Assembly (NCBI GenBank): GCA_963821095.1
Contig: CAWGCJ010000018.1
Location: forward strand, 1 to 64,000
Direction of reading: 5' to 3'
From: CAVPHV01 sp963821095
GTDB lineage: Bacteria; Actinomycetota; Acidimicrobiia; Spongiisociales; UBA5794
DNA length: 64,000 nucleotides
The position numbers and the translations under genes were made by a program. The notes beneath the pieces are model-generated. The model ran no database searches, was not told the DNA's origin, and saw only the letters and a list, made by a program, of their open reading frames with translations. This document shows positions 54,702 through 63,956 of this stretch, in pieces (position 1 is the first letter of the stretch; each line of letters opens with the position of its first letter).

Positions 54702-55877
54702 CTGACCAATACCCAGGCGCCCGTCGGAACGCGTCCCCCGCCCTGGCGGGACGTCCGCGTCATCCGCGTGGTACTCCAGATCCTGGCCATCGCCATCGTC
54801 ATCGGTGTGATCTGGACCCTGGGGACCAACCTGCGCAATGAGCTGATTGAGAAGAACCTCCCGACGACCTTTGACTTCCTCGATCAGCCTGCCGGCGTCA
54901 CCGTCGCAGACAGCGGCCTCAATCCCGGGTCGCCGCTGCGGAGTGCTCTCGTGGTCGGCATCAAGAACACCTTCCTGCTCGCTATCGTCGGGATCCCACT
55001 GCTCACCATTCTTGGCACGTTGATCGGCGTCGCTCGTCTGTCGACGAATTGGCTCGTCGCAAAAGCGGCGGGCGTGTATGTCGAGACGATCAGGAACATT
55101 CCCCCGCTGCTGATCATCATCTTTGTCTTCAACGCAGTGATCCTTCAGTTGCCGCCGCCCAATGATCCGGCCACCCCGCTCGACTGGTGGGTCATCAGCA
55201 ATCTCAAGATTCTCGGGCCGGGTTTCACAACCTCCGAAGGGGCCGGCGTCCTCTTGCTGATCAGTCTTCTGGGACTGATCGCGGCCGGCGCTGTTGCTGC
55301 CTGGCGCACCCGCCTTTCGGATCAGACCGGCCGCCCTCATCACCGAGTGTTGTGGGCCCTCGGGGTATTCCTCGGGGTTCTTGCCATCGGTTACTTCATC
55401 ACCGGGCGCCCGGTTCGCCTCTCGCTGCCGGAGGTTGATGGGCGCATCCTCACGGGTGGCTTTGGCGGCCTTGGGGCGTATTTTGCCGTGCTCATCGCAC
55501 TCGTCCTCTACACGGCGAGCCACGTAGCCGAGATCGTCCGTGGCTCCATTCAGGCCGTGGACAGGGGCCAGACGGAAGCGGCCAACGCCATCGCCCTCAC
55601 CGCCTTCCAGCGACTGCGATACATAGTCCTGCCCCAGGCGTTCCGGATCGCCCTCCCGCCGATCATCAACCAGTACCTCAACTTCGTGAAGAACACCTCC
55701 CTCGCCCTTGCCGTTGGGTTCGCCGAGATCACCACGATCTCCTTCCAGGCGATCGGCAACGGGTATCCGGCACCGCAACTCATCCTGATTCTGATGGGCG
55801 TGTACCTGGTCTTTTCGTTGACCATCTCGATCATCGTCAACGTCGTCAATCGCCGACTCCAGCTGGCGGGTAACTGA
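54702..55877 (+). CDS. Amino-acid ABC transporter permease (AapQ-like)
   Basis: About 391 aa, His/Glu/Gln/Arg-type permease of the long AapQ form: N-terminal helix (about 25-45), a block with ETIRNIPPLLIIIFVFNAVI, an insertion, and the EAA loop region IVRGSIQAVDRGQTEAANAI with LPQAFRIALPPI. There is no ATG near the expected N-terminus. CTG at 54702 follows GGAGGAAG by 5 nt and gives TNTQAPVGTRPPPW, so it is the likely start; GTG 54768 would cut into the first helix. Confidence 0.85.
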   Translation: MTNTQAPVGTRPPPWRDVRVIRVVLQILAIAIVIGVIWTLGTNLRNELIEKNLPTTFDFLDQPAGVTVADSGLNPGSPLRSALVVGIKNTFLLAIVGIPLLTILGTLIGVARLSTNWLVAKAAGVYVETIRNIPPLLIIIFVFNAVILQLPPPNDPATPLDWWVISNLKILGPGFTTSEGAGVLLLISLLGLIAAGAVAAWRTRLSDQTGRPHHRVLWALGVFLGVLAIGYFITGRPVRLSLPEVDGRILTGGFGGLGAYFAVLIALVLYTASHVAEIVRGSIQAVDRGQTEAANAIALTAFQRLRYIVLPQAFRIALPPIINQYLNFVKNTSLALAVGFAEITTISFQAIGNGYPAPQLILILMGVYLVFSLTISIIVNVVNRRLQLAGN

Positions 55878-57130
55878 TGAATCCCACATCGACCGCTGCT
55901 GAGGCCACCGTGGCGACCGAGCGACGCCACTCGCGCACGCCGCCCGGTGTGTGGTTGCGGAAGAACCTGTTCTCGACGTGGTACAACACGCTTCTGACGC
56001 TGATCTTTGGCGCGCTCATACTGTGGGTGATCTATGCGCTGATCAAGTATCTGGTGAACATCGATACCGAGATCATTCGCGTCAACCTGAGGCTCTACAT
56101 GGCGGGCCGGTTCCCGTCTGAGCAGCTGGGGCGGCTCTGGGCCGGCATCTTCGTTGCCTGCGCGGGCATTGGCTTGTTCGCTCGGGCGCTGGCGCGCAAC
56201 GCTGAAGTCAAAGCCGACGAGGCCGGGCTTGAATTCGAACGCTCGACGCCGTTGGATCTTGCTCGCCGGTTCTGGCCTGTCGCTCTCCTGATCATCTTCA
56301 CCCTGTCGTTCACGGAGACGATCACGCCGACGCTGTTGACGCTCGCAGCGGCTGCCAGCGGCCTCGTCTCCTACTTCCTCGCCGGTGGGCTGCCGAGATT
56401 CATAATTGTCCGCCTGTGGCTGATCCCGCTTGTGGCCACGATTGCCTTCTACGTCGCGATTGCCGGGTTTGGTGGCGTCGGCTGGGACCTCTGGAACGGG
56501 TTCTTCCTCAACCTCGTGCTCACCGTTGCGGGGATCACTCTGGCCTTCCCGCTCGGCCTGATGCTGGCATTGGGACGCCGCTCGTCACTGCCGGCAGTCC
56601 GCTACCTCTCGGTCACCTACATCGAGATCCTGCGCGGCGTTCCGATGATCACCCTGCTGCTGATGGGGGCTTTTGCGTTGGGATTCCTGATTCCCGGCGA
56701 CCGCCAATTCAGCCTCTTCCTCAGAATCCTCATTGCCATCGTGTTGTTCCAATCTGCCTACATCGCCGAGGTCGTGAGGGGCGGATTGCAGTCGGTACCG
56801 CAAGGTCAGGTCGAGGCCGCCCAATCGGTAGGGATGCGCCCCTGGGGCACCATGCGGCTCATCGTGCTGCCTCAGGCGCTGCGCAACGTGATCCCGGCAA
56901 TGGTGGGTCAGTTCATCAGCTTGTACAAGGACACGACGCTCGTGGCGATCGTTGGACTACTCGATCTATTGCGAGCGGCCCAGATCTCCACATCTCAGCC
57001 GGAGTTCGTTGCCCAGGGGCTGGAGCGGGTCGTGCTCCCATTCGCAGCATTGTTCTTCTGGGTGGGTTCGTACGTCATGTCACGAGAGAGTCGCCGGCTG
57101 GAAAAGAAGATGGGAGTAGGTGAGCGATGA
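55877..57130 (+). CDS. Amino-acid ABC transporter permease (AapM-like)
   Basis: 417 aa, about eight to ten helices. The conserved half reads EILRGVPMITLLLMGAF and VVRGGLQSVPQGQVEAAQSVG, then LPQALRNVIPAMVGQFISLYKDTTLVAI, given here in parts of the EAA-loop region. The ATG overlaps the upstream stop by 1 nt (TGATG). It forms the heterodimeric channel with the preceding permease. Confidence 0.9.
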   Translation: MNPTSTAAEATVATERRHSRTPPGVWLRKNLFSTWYNTLLTLIFGALILWVIYALIKYLVNIDTEIIRVNLRLYMAGRFPSEQLGRLWAGIFVACAGIGLFARALARNAEVKADEAGLEFERSTPLDLARRFWPVALLIIFTLSFTETITPTLLTLAAAASGLVSYFLAGGLPRFIIVRLWLIPLVATIAFYVAIAGFGGVGWDLWNGFFLNLVLTVAGITLAFPLGLMLALGRRSSLPAVRYLSVTYIEILRGVPMITLLLMGAFALGFLIPGDRQFSLFLRILIAIVLFQSAYIAEVVRGGLQSVPQGQVEAAQSVGMRPWGTMRLIVLPQALRNVIPAMVGQFISLYKDTTLVAIVGLLDLLRAAQISTSQPEFVAQGLERVVLPFAALFFWVGSYVMSRESRRLEKKMGVGER

Positions 57131-57909
57131 CAGACGAAACAGTCTTTGCCGATGCCACACAGGTTGCCGGGAGCAGCGGCGAACTGATGATCGAGCTGCA
57201 GGGTGTCGACAAGTACTTCGGCGACTTCCAAGCGCTGAAGAACATCGACATGCGGGTCGGTAAGCAAGAGGTCGTTGTGGTGATCGGCCCCTCCGGCTCG
57301 GGCAAGTCCACGTTGATCCGCTGCATCAACCGCCTCGAAGAGCACGATAGTGGGCGCATCGTCGTCGATGGCATCGAGCTGTCGGACGATATCAAGAACA
57401 TCCAAGAGGTTCGCAAGGAAACCGGCATGGTGTTCCAACAGTTCAACCTCTTCCCTCATCTGACAGTGATCGACAACGTCACCCTCGGACCCCGCCAGGT
57501 CCGCAACATGCCGAAGCAGGAAGCAGAGGAACTCGCCAAGGACCTGTTGGTCAAGGTCAAGATCCCCGAGCAGGCCAACAAGTACCCGGGCCAGCTCTCC
57601 GGCGGACAGCAACAGCGCGTGGCGATTGCTCGGTCGCTTGCGATGAGTCCAAAGGTCATGCTGTTCGATGAGCCAACCTCAGCTTTGGATCCGGAGATGA
57701 TCAAAGAGGTTCTCGACACGATGCAGGAACTCGCCGAATCCGGCATGACCATGATCGTGGTGACGCACGAGATGGGGTTTGCCAGGGAGGTGGCAGATCG
57801 GGTGGTGTTCATGGCCGACGGCGAAATCGTCGAAGTTGGAACCCCGGAGCACTTCTTCGAGAGCCCTACAGAGGAACGGACCAAGCTCTTTCTGAGTCAG
57901 ATTCTGTAG
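57127..57909 (+). CDS. Amino-acid ABC transporter ATP-binding protein (AapP/GlnQ-like)
   Basis: 260 aa. Walker A GPSGSGKST, Q-loop VFQQFNLFPHLTV, signature LSGGQQQRVAIARSLA, Walker B MLFDEPTSALDPEM, switch VTHEMGFAREVADR. Typical of polar amino-acid importers. The ATG overlaps the permease stop (ATGA). Last gene of the four-gene importer operon. Confidence 0.94.
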   Translation: MTDETVFADATQVAGSSGELMIELQGVDKYFGDFQALKNIDMRVGKQEVVVVIGPSGSGKSTLIRCINRLEEHDSGRIVVDGIELSDDIKNIQEVRKETGMVFQQFNLFPHLTVIDNVTLGPRQVRNMPKQEAEELAKDLLVKVKIPEQANKYPGQLSGGQQQRVAIARSLAMSPKVMLFDEPTSALDPEMIKEVLDTMQELAESGMTMIVVTHEMGFAREVADRVVFMADGEIVEVGTPEHFFESPTEERTKLFLSQIL

Positions 57910-57936
57910 CGGCGCCGATCTTGTCGTCTGACTCGG

Positions 57937-58908
57937 TCAGGAGCGACCGGACACGAAGTTGACGGCGGGGCCGGAGCCCTCGGAGATCGTGTAGAGGCCG
58001 AGGCCGCTCGGGTCGAAGGTGATCGCCTCACCCTGGACTTCTTCGGGTGAGGCCGCTTGGCACGGGGTGGCTGACAGGGTGACCCCGAGATCCAGGTCGA
58101 AGCGTGGCCACACCCAGATCTCCCGGTAGCCACGCAGGGCAACCATGTCGCCGGCCACTGAGATGTCGGCTCCGCTCACCTCGGCTCCCAGGTCGAGGGT
58201 TGCGATTTGGCGGAGGGCCGTCAGCCCGCCGGCGGTGAGTTCCTCTGCGGGTGCCCAGTACACAATGGCGACGCCGGTCGGATCCTTACTGACGATGATG
58301 ATGTCTCCGGTGATCGGGTCGACGGCGAGCGCCTCCGCGTTGATCCCCGGCGTTGGGTAGACCAGGCCAAACCGCTCGACGCCGGTGATGGTGCCTCCGC
58401 CGGAGGCGGGATTCGGTTCGGGAACTCGCAGTAGAACGACCTCGGGTCGGAATTCGAGGTTGTCGCCGATGTCGCCGATGTAGAGATAGTCGACGGCCGG
58501 GTCGGGGCCGGGACCGATGGCCATGTCCTCCCAATCGAGCTGCCGCACCCCGTCGAGGTCAAAGCGACCGAGAGCGGCGCCGTCGCTGCCGGTGGCGAAT
58601 ACGGCGGCATCGTTGCGCGAGTCGTTGTGCGCCCAGATCACGCCGTCGTGCCGACGGCTCGCCGCAATGCCGGAGGTTTCGGTGAGTTCAGGTTCGGCCA
58701 CGGTGCCGAGTGCCTCAATCTGGCCAAAGAAGGCACAAGTGGTTGTGCCCGGAGGGAGTGAGGCGACCGGTGGCAGAGTCAACGACGTCGTCGTCTCCGC
58801 GGGTGCCGTGGCGACGGGTGCTTCCGGTGAGTCCGCATCGGACGCAGACCCACATGCCGCGGCAGTGAGCGCGACGATGGCGACAAGAGACACAAGGCGG
58901 TAGGACAC
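57937..58908 (-). CDS. Lipoprotein with propeller-like domain, hypothetical
   Basis: 323 aa. Lipoprotein signal with TAAAC (C19), Thr linker (about 36-48), then repeated strands typical of a beta-propeller (GVIWAHNDSRNDAAVFA, YLYIGDIGDN, INAEALAVDPITGDIIIVSK). The HNDSRN and IGDIGDN signatures recur in secreted proteins of unknown function. Start GTG 58908. Function not assigned. Confidence 0.7.
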   Translation of the reverse strand: MSYRLVSLVAIVALTAAACGSASDADSPEAPVATAPAETTTSLTLPPVASLPPGTTTCAFFGQIEALGTVAEPELTETSGIAASRRHDGVIWAHNDSRNDAAVFATGSDGAALGRFDLDGVRQLDWEDMAIGPGPDPAVDYLYIGDIGDNLEFRPEVVLLRVPEPNPASGGGTITGVERFGLVYPTPGINAEALAVDPITGDIIIVSKDPTGVAIVYWAPAEELTAGGLTALRQIATLDLGAEVSGADISVAGDMVALRGYREIWVWPRFDLDLGVTLSATPCQAASPEEVQGEAITFDPSGLGLYTISEGSGPAVNFVSGRS

Positions 58909-58945
58909 GCTCGGATGCTATTCGACTGATGGACCTACACGAGCT

Positions 58946-60280
58946 TCACTCGGCCAGTAGCCGCAGTGCGATCGCCTCGGCGATGATGCCCTTCTTGAGG
59001 TCGTCGAGGTCGAGGCTCTCGTCGGGGCCGTGGGCCCGGCTGAGGTGATCGGCGACGCCGGTGAGCAGAATCGTGGCTTCGGGATACCGCTCCGAGAAGG
59101 CGGCAACAAACGGGATCGACCCGCCGACTCCGATCTCGTTTGGTTCGGTGTCCCAGGCCTCGCGGAACGCCGTCCTGAAAACGTCGTAGGCAGGTCCGGT
59201 CGTGTCGAGGGCGAACGCCTCGCCGGCGGCGCCCGGGGTTACCGTCACCTGGGCACCCCAGGGAGCGTTGTTCTCGAGGTGGTCGACGAAGGCGGCCATG
59301 GCTTGCTGCGGGTCGTCGCCGGGGGCCAGGCGCATGCTGATCTTGGCGGTGGCAACGGGGACGATTTGGTTGATGGCTTCGCTCACCGACGGGGCATCGA
59401 TCGCCAGCACCGAGATGGAGGGCTGCATCCACATCCGGGCGGTGAGATCGCCGGTGCCGATGAGTTCTACCCCGTCGACGGCTCCCGACCAGTCGCGGAC
59501 ATCTGCTTCGGTTAGATCGAGCGGGTCGGCATCGCCGGAGACGAGACCGGAGATGGCGACGCTGCCGTCATCATTATGCAGGGTGGAGATGAGGCGAGCC
59601 AGGGAGATGATGGCATCGGGCACGGTGCCGCCGAACATGCCGCTGTGCACCGCGTTGTCGAGGGTGCGGACCTCGACGGTGCAGTCGACCAGTCCCCGGA
59701 GCGATGTCGTGAGCGACGGTTGGCCGGTCTTCCAGTTGCCCGAGTCGGCGATCACAATCACATCGGCGGCCAGCATGTCGGCATGTTCGGCCAGGAAATC
59801 CTCGAGGTGAAGCGAGCCGATCTCCTCCTCGCCTTCGATGATGACCTTGACCCCGACCGGGGGTTTGCCGGCGAAGGCGCCGACGGCTCCGAGGTGGACG
59901 ATGATGCCGCCGGCATCGTCGGAACTGCCCCGCCCGTAGATGCGGCCGTCGCGGATGATGGGTTCGAAGGGGGCGGTGTGCCACTCCTCGTCGGGCCCGG
60001 GAGGCTGGACGTCGTGATGGGCGTAGAGCAGCACCGTTGGCGCGCCCTCCGGACCGGCGATCTCGCCGTAGACGGCGGGGTGAGCACCTTCGTGTTCGAG
60101 CAACTGCACGGCATCAAAGCCGGCCGTCCGCAGCAGGTCGGCGGCAAACTCGGCCGAGCGGCGGACCTCGCCGGGGTCGTAGCCGGCAGCACTCACCGAA
60201 GGCATTCGGATGAGGTCCTCAAGCGTCGCCTGAAGCGAAGGGAACTGATTCTCAATGGCAAGGGCGATGTCGTCGTACAT
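58946..60280 (-). CDS. M20-family dipeptidase
   Basis: 444 aa. Metal motifs: LLYAHHDVQPPG (H88, D90), YGRGSSDDAGG (D121), EGEEEIGS (E151/E152) and a late SRAHGPDE with the final His. This pattern is that of the M20 dipeptidase/CPG2-like clade that acts on dipeptides. It lies 37 nt beyond the propeller-like lipoprotein gene start and may be cotranscribed with it. Start ATG 60280. Confidence 0.9.
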   Translation of the reverse strand: MYDDIALAIENQFPSLQATLEDLIRMPSVSAAGYDPGEVRRSAEFAADLLRTAGFDAVQLLEHEGAHPAVYGEIAGPEGAPTVLLYAHHDVQPPGPDEEWHTAPFEPIIRDGRIYGRGSSDDAGGIIVHLGAVGAFAGKPPVGVKVIIEGEEEIGSLHLEDFLAEHADMLAADVIVIADSGNWKTGQPSLTTSLRGLVDCTVEVRTLDNAVHSGMFGGTVPDAIISLARLISTLHNDDGSVAISGLVSGDADPLDLTEADVRDWSGAVDGVELIGTGDLTARMWMQPSISVLAIDAPSVSEAINQIVPVATAKISMRLAPGDDPQQAMAAFVDHLENNAPWGAQVTVTPGAAGEAFALDTTGPAYDVFRTAFREAWDTEPNEIGVGGSIPFVAAFSERYPEATILLTGVADHLSRAHGPDESLDLDDLKKGIIAEAIALRLLAE

Positions 60281-60356
60281 GCCCGCGAGGCTAGGTCAGA
60301 GCCGAGAATTGGCGAAAGCGAGGAGTGCGCCGGGCTCGCGACTAGCGTCATCTCGC

Positions 60357-61160
60357 ATGGATGGGCTCTCCGACCTCGGGTGGGGCATGGTCATCAGCGT
60401 GGTCTTCGGCCTGGTGCTGCTGCTGGTGCTGAAGGTTCTCCCCAGGACCCGTGGCGACCGAATGCGTCAGCCGGCCAAGCCGCAGACGCCGCCGTCCCCA
60501 CATGAGGATCTCGGCCCCCTACCCGTTCAGCTTCCGGCGACGGAACAGCGGATCCTCAACGCCAAACAAGCCCACGATGATCTGTTGGCCGAGGCGAGGG
60601 CCTTCGAGCGGCAGGCCCGGGGTCACCACCACGAGAGTGTGTTCCTCATGGATCGTGCCCTCGCCAAGGCCAACGACGCCATGGACGTGCGACCCGACAG
60701 CTTTGATGCCACCAAGTTCATCGCCGACCTTCAACTCAATCTCGCCCAGGAGGTCCCCACCGACGAGAGCCAGCCCCACCTCGAGGCCGCCATCGCCGCC
60801 TACAACGAGGCCATCGGGATGCGCTTCGGCAACGTCGACTGTCACGTCGGTCTTGCATGGAGCCGTATGTTGTTGGCGCAGCAGACCCAAGACCCTGCCG
60901 ACGCTGCTGCTGCCGTCGCCGCCTTCGAGCGTGCTGCCGAGGTGTCACCTCGCAATCTCTACATCCTGCGGGGATGGGCGGCGTCACTCGACGGGTTCAC
61001 GCGGATCGTCCCGGATGGAGGTGATGAAGCCACCGGCCGCTACCGGAAGGTGGTCGCCGATCATCCCCTCGCCGGTCGCGACCTGGATGAGGAGTTCTAC
61101 GCCCGCCGGCGGGCGGCCGAATGGGTCATCCCGCCGGTTCCTCCACTGCGCGACGCGTAG
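60357..61160 (+). CDS. Membrane-anchored TPR-like protein
   Basis: 267 aa. N-terminal membrane helix (about 9-27), polar linker, then helical pairs resembling TPRs (ALAKANDAMDVRPDSFDATK, HLEAAIAAYNEAIGM, AAVAAFERAAEVSPRNLYIL). A scaffold role is likely. The ATG at 60357 is 8 nt after TAGCGT. Its 3' end overlaps the convergent membrane-protein gene by 35 nt. Confidence 0.72.
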   Translation: MDGLSDLGWGMVISVVFGLVLLLVLKVLPRTRGDRMRQPAKPQTPPSPHEDLGPLPVQLPATEQRILNAKQAHDDLLAEARAFERQARGHHHESVFLMDRALAKANDAMDVRPDSFDATKFIADLQLNLAQEVPTDESQPHLEAAIAAYNEAIGMRFGNVDCHVGLAWSRMLLAQQTQDPADAAAAVAAFERAAEVSPRNLYILRGWAASLDGFTRIVPDGGDEATGRYRKVVADHPLAGRDLDEEFYARRRAAEWVIPPVPPLRDA

Positions 61161-62145
61161 CGATATCGGCGCCACCACGGCTCACCGCCAAGAACAGCAA
61201 CACCGCAGCGGCGACGCCGACGACGATGGCGGTCGCGGTCACCGCTCGATCGAGCGGCAGCGGAGCATTTGTGGGAATGATCGCCCGGACGATGCCGTCG
61301 CGCTTGACGAAGCCCCACATGGCGAGCGGGAAGGCGGCGACAAAACCGAGGGTTGCCATCCGATCGCGCCACAACAACAGGCCGGTTCCCGACAGGACCA
61401 GCGCCGCCGCGGGAAGCAGATAGAGGAGGGCGCTCGGTCCCGTCTCGTTGGGAACCGACGTGACCTGCCACCACCCCATGACGAGTGCAACGAGTGCGGT
61501 TGTGGCCACTGCCACGGTAGCGCCGCGGCCCCGGCCCAACCACACCACCAGTCCGATCAGGAGCGCCAGACCGGCAATGGCACCGGCGATCCCGGCCAGC
61601 GGTGACGGTGCCTCCTGCCACACCGAGACCACCGTGACCGAGACGTCCGTTTCATCGACGACCAGCGGAACCACCGCTTCGAGGATCTGGTCGCCCGGCT
61701 CGCTTCCCAGGGGACGGGCCGGGTTCATCCAGTGGGTGCGATGGTCGTGCCACGCCCAACGGCCGTTGGTGGCGACCACTTCCCATTGCGGCTCGGCGTC
61801 ATAGGAAGCCTCGTCCGGGATCTCCGTCTCGGCGTAGCGGTCCTCGTTGAGGTAGGTGCTCGGCGAAACCTGATTCTCCTCGACGGTGCCGTCGGGGAGG
61901 AACTGCACATAGGGTTCGCCGCGGTAGCCGAGTACCACGACGTGAATGCCGGGGTCGACCTTGATCTGGAGGAAAGCATCGCCGCCGATCATCGTGGCTT
62001 CGACCCCGGCAACCGGGGGCACCACCGCGGCGATAGAACTCTGGTAGTCGGTCGGCCCCGGTGGATCTGCCGCAGCAGGGGCGGCGGACCCGAACACCAT
62101 GAGGCTGCCGACCAGCAGGCTCATGACCCAGCGGCGGCTGGTCAC
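61126..62145 (-). CDS. Exported membrane protein of the copper operon
   Basis: 339 aa. Signal peptide (1-26), an extracytoplasmic beta domain (about 30-175, with GIHVVVLGYRGEPYVQF and HDHRTHWM) and five C-terminal membrane helices (about 183-330). The HDHRTHWM cluster could bind copper. It is last in the cytochrome c/SCO1/PCuAC operon, coupled by ATGA to the cupredoxin-like gene. Similar proteins occur next to copper-transfer genes in actinobacteria, but the reaction is not known. Confidence 0.7.
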   Translation of the reverse strand: MTSRRWVMSLLVGSLMVFGSAAPAAADPPGPTDYQSSIAAVVPPVAGVEATMIGGDAFLQIKVDPGIHVVVLGYRGEPYVQFLPDGTVEENQVSPSTYLNEDRYAETEIPDEASYDAEPQWEVVATNGRWAWHDHRTHWMNPARPLGSEPGDQILEAVVPLVVDETDVSVTVVSVWQEAPSPLAGIAGAIAGLALLIGLVVWLGRGRGATVAVATTALVALVMGWWQVTSVPNETGPSALLYLLPAAALVLSGTGLLLWRDRMATLGFVAAFPLAMWGFVKRDGIVRAIIPTNAPLPLDRAVTATAIVVGVAAAVLLFLAVSRGGADIATRRAVEEPAG

Positions 62146-62525
62146 TTGGTGACCTCGAGTATCAGCTCACCGCTCGGATGTACGTAGCAGGCTCCAACGA
62201 AGCTGCCGGGTGACGCAAAACGCTGAGTCACCGTCTCGTGAGCGCCGACGAAGAACGGCCCGACCAGCTGACCACGGTCATCCTCATTGATTATGCGGAT
62301 GACCTCGCCGACCTTGGCGTCGATCCGCCCGGGAAGGATTTCAACCTCCTGCCCGGCGTCGATCTGTTCTCCCGTGCCGGCCGGTATCACGTACTCGTAG
62401 TCGGCCGGCACGGCGGCGTCGCCGCTTTCGAGCTGCGGCGCGGAATCGTCAGATCCGCACGCTGCAGCCAGCAGCATCAAGCTGCCGAGCAGCAAGACCA
62501 CAAAGAGAGCAGACCATTTCCTCAC
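62142..62525 (-). CDS. Cupredoxin-like lipoprotein
   Basis: 127 aa. Lipobox AAAC (C23). The rest fits a cupredoxin fold, ending GSFVGACYVHPSGEL: C113 and H116 stand where plastocyanin-type copper ligands lie, H96 is nearby, and the usual axial Met is missing. It may hold copper loosely or have lost the site. Coupled by 4-nt overlaps to both neighbours. Confidence 0.7.
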   Translation of the reverse strand: MRKWSALFVVLLLGSLMLLAAACGSDDSAPQLESGDAAVPADYEYVIPAGTGEQIDAGQEVEILPGRIDAKVGEVIRIINEDDRGQLVGPFFVGAHETVTQRFASPGSFVGACYVHPSGELILEVTK

Positions 62526-62971
62526 TCCTGTTCGCGGACCTCCACCGGCACGGTGACGTCACCTGCCGTCTCAAACGTCAACACGACATCGAACTGCTGG
62601 CCCGACTCGAGTGGCGCGGCGAGATTCATCAGCATGATGTGATAGCCACCGGGTTCGAGCATCACGGTGGTCTCGGCGGGCACGTCAATCGCCGGAACCT
62701 CGCCCATCATCATGGTGCCCTCGTCGTTCATGGTCGTCTCGTGGATCTCGGTCATTGCGGCGATGTCGGTGGGGGCTTGTGCCTTCACCAGGCGGTCCGC
62801 GGCGTCTCCTCCCGTGATGGTGACATAGACCGCTCCGGCATCCTGCATCATGGCCGAAGTCCTGGCCCAGGCATCCTCGGCTTTCGGGGTGGCGTCGTCG
62901 CCGCCGCACGCGGTCATTGTCATCGCCATGAGGACCATGCCAAGTCCAACGACGGCGAGTTTGCGAATCAT
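62522..62971 (-). CDS. PCuAC-type periplasmic copper chaperone
   Basis: 149 aa. Lipobox TAC (C22). It contains the PCuAC copper motif H-x10-M-x21-HxM: H77, M88 or M89, and HIM at 111-113. Such proteins deliver Cu(I) to the CuA centre of cytochrome c oxidase, usually with SCO1. The ATG at 62971 has AAGGAG upstream; a longer frame to 63049 is rejected because it overlaps SCO1. Confidence 0.9.
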   Translation of the reverse strand: MIRKLAVVGLGMVLMAMTMTACGGDDATPKAEDAWARTSAMMQDAGAVYVTITGGDAADRLVKAQAPTDIAAMTEIHETTMNDEGTMMMGEVPAIDVPAETTVMLEPGGYHIMLMNLAAPLESGQQFDVVLTFETAGDVTVPVEVREQE

Positions 62972-63579
62972 CCTCGATTCTCCTTTGCTCGGTTGACAAG
63001 GAGCGTGAAATCGCTCCTGAGATCTTCTGGTTCCGTGCCGAACGCCCACTGCAACTGGAGCAGTCCGGCATCATCGATTCCGTAGAGGAACGCGGTGTGG
63101 CCCACCTCGATGGTGCCGTCGTCGGCGGTCTCGACCTCATAGAAGGCGCCGAACGGCTCGGCGACCGCCCACAGCGCGTCGGGGTCGTCGGTGCGCAGGG
63201 CATGAGAATCGGGAACGAAGCTCTGCACGTAGGCGGTGAGTCGCTCTCCGTCGTCTCGATCCGGGTCGACGGTGATCATGGCGAGATCGACGTACTGGGC
63301 GTCGTCGCCCATGTCCTCGAGGGCGCTGCGCACGTCCGCCAAGGTGGTCGGGCAGACATCGGGACAGGAGGTGTAGCCGAAGTAGACCACGAGCAACTGG
63401 CCGGGGTCGGCCCTGAAGGCGAACTCTGCGTTGCCGTTGGCGGCGTCCGGGAGACTCAGTGTGGCCATCTCGGGAGCGGGGTCGCGCACAATGCCTGCTG
63501 GTTCGGCCTCCTCGCCACCACAGGATGACAACACCAGCAAGAGGATGGCGGTTGCGCCGAGCGCGGCTCGCAGCCTCAT
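62968..63579 (-). CDS. SCO1/SenC copper-delivery lipoprotein
   Basis: 203 aa. Lipobox SSC (C20). Thioredoxin-like SCO domain with the copper CxxxC at C72/C76 (SCPDVCPTTL) and distal ligand H161 (EVGHTAFLYG), plus ITVDPDRD. It metallates or reduces the CuA site. ATG 63579 overlaps the cytochrome stop, and its own stop overlaps the PCuAC start. Confidence 0.93.
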   Translation of the reverse strand: MRLRAALGATAILLLVLSSCGGEEAEPAGIVRDPAPEMATLSLPDAANGNAEFAFRADPGQLLVVYFGYTSCPDVCPTTLADVRSALEDMGDDAQYVDLAMITVDPDRDDGERLTAYVQSFVPDSHALRTDDPDALWAVAEPFGAFYEVETADDGTIEVGHTAFLYGIDDAGLLQLQWAFGTEPEDLRSDFTLLVNRAKENRG

Positions 63580-63956
63580 TTCAGCTCCTCGAGGTAGTTC
63601 AACATGGCCTCCAACTCGATCGAGCTTGGACGGTAGGCGGGCATCTGCAGGGTGTAGCCGGCGACCCGATGGGCCTCGGGGTCGACGATGGCCAGGCGCA
63701 GGTACTCTCGATCGGCCGTCACGAAGCTGCCGTCTTCCAATTCGACCTCGCTCATGAAGAGGCCCTGCCACGAGGGAGCGACGACCCCTTCGCCTTGCTC
63801 ACCGTGGCACGAGGTGCATCCGGTCCGCACCGCAACGGCGCGGCCTTCCTCTCCTGCGGGTGAGAGCTCGGGCGCGGCGTCGGACTGGCCGCCGCAACCG
63901 GCGATGGTGAGTCCGATGAGGAAGGAGGCGCCGAGCAAGCCCCGAAAGCGCGTCAT
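63576..63956 (-). CDS. Lipoprotein c-type cytochrome
   Basis: 126 aa. Lipobox TIAGC (C21). One haem c site CTSCH (C47, C50, H51) with axial M105 in TLQMPAY. The single-domain form resembles the cytochrome c tail of caa3-type oxidases. It is first in the copper/oxidase assembly operon; the upstream 44 nt contain a possible TACGAT -10 and two TTACGC copies. The oxidase subunits would lie beyond the window. Confidence 0.9.
   Translation of the reverse strand: MTRFRGLLGASFLIGLTIAGCGGQSDAAPELSPAGEEGRAVAVRTGCTSCHGEQGEGVVAPSWQGLFMSEVELEDGSFVTADREYLRLAIVDPEAHRVAGYTLQMPAYRPSSIELEAMLNYLEELK

Noticed and set aside
53904..55889. 661-aa open frame on the minus strand
   Set aside because: Antisense to the amino-acid importer genes; composition is the shadow of GC-rich codons, with no domain pattern.
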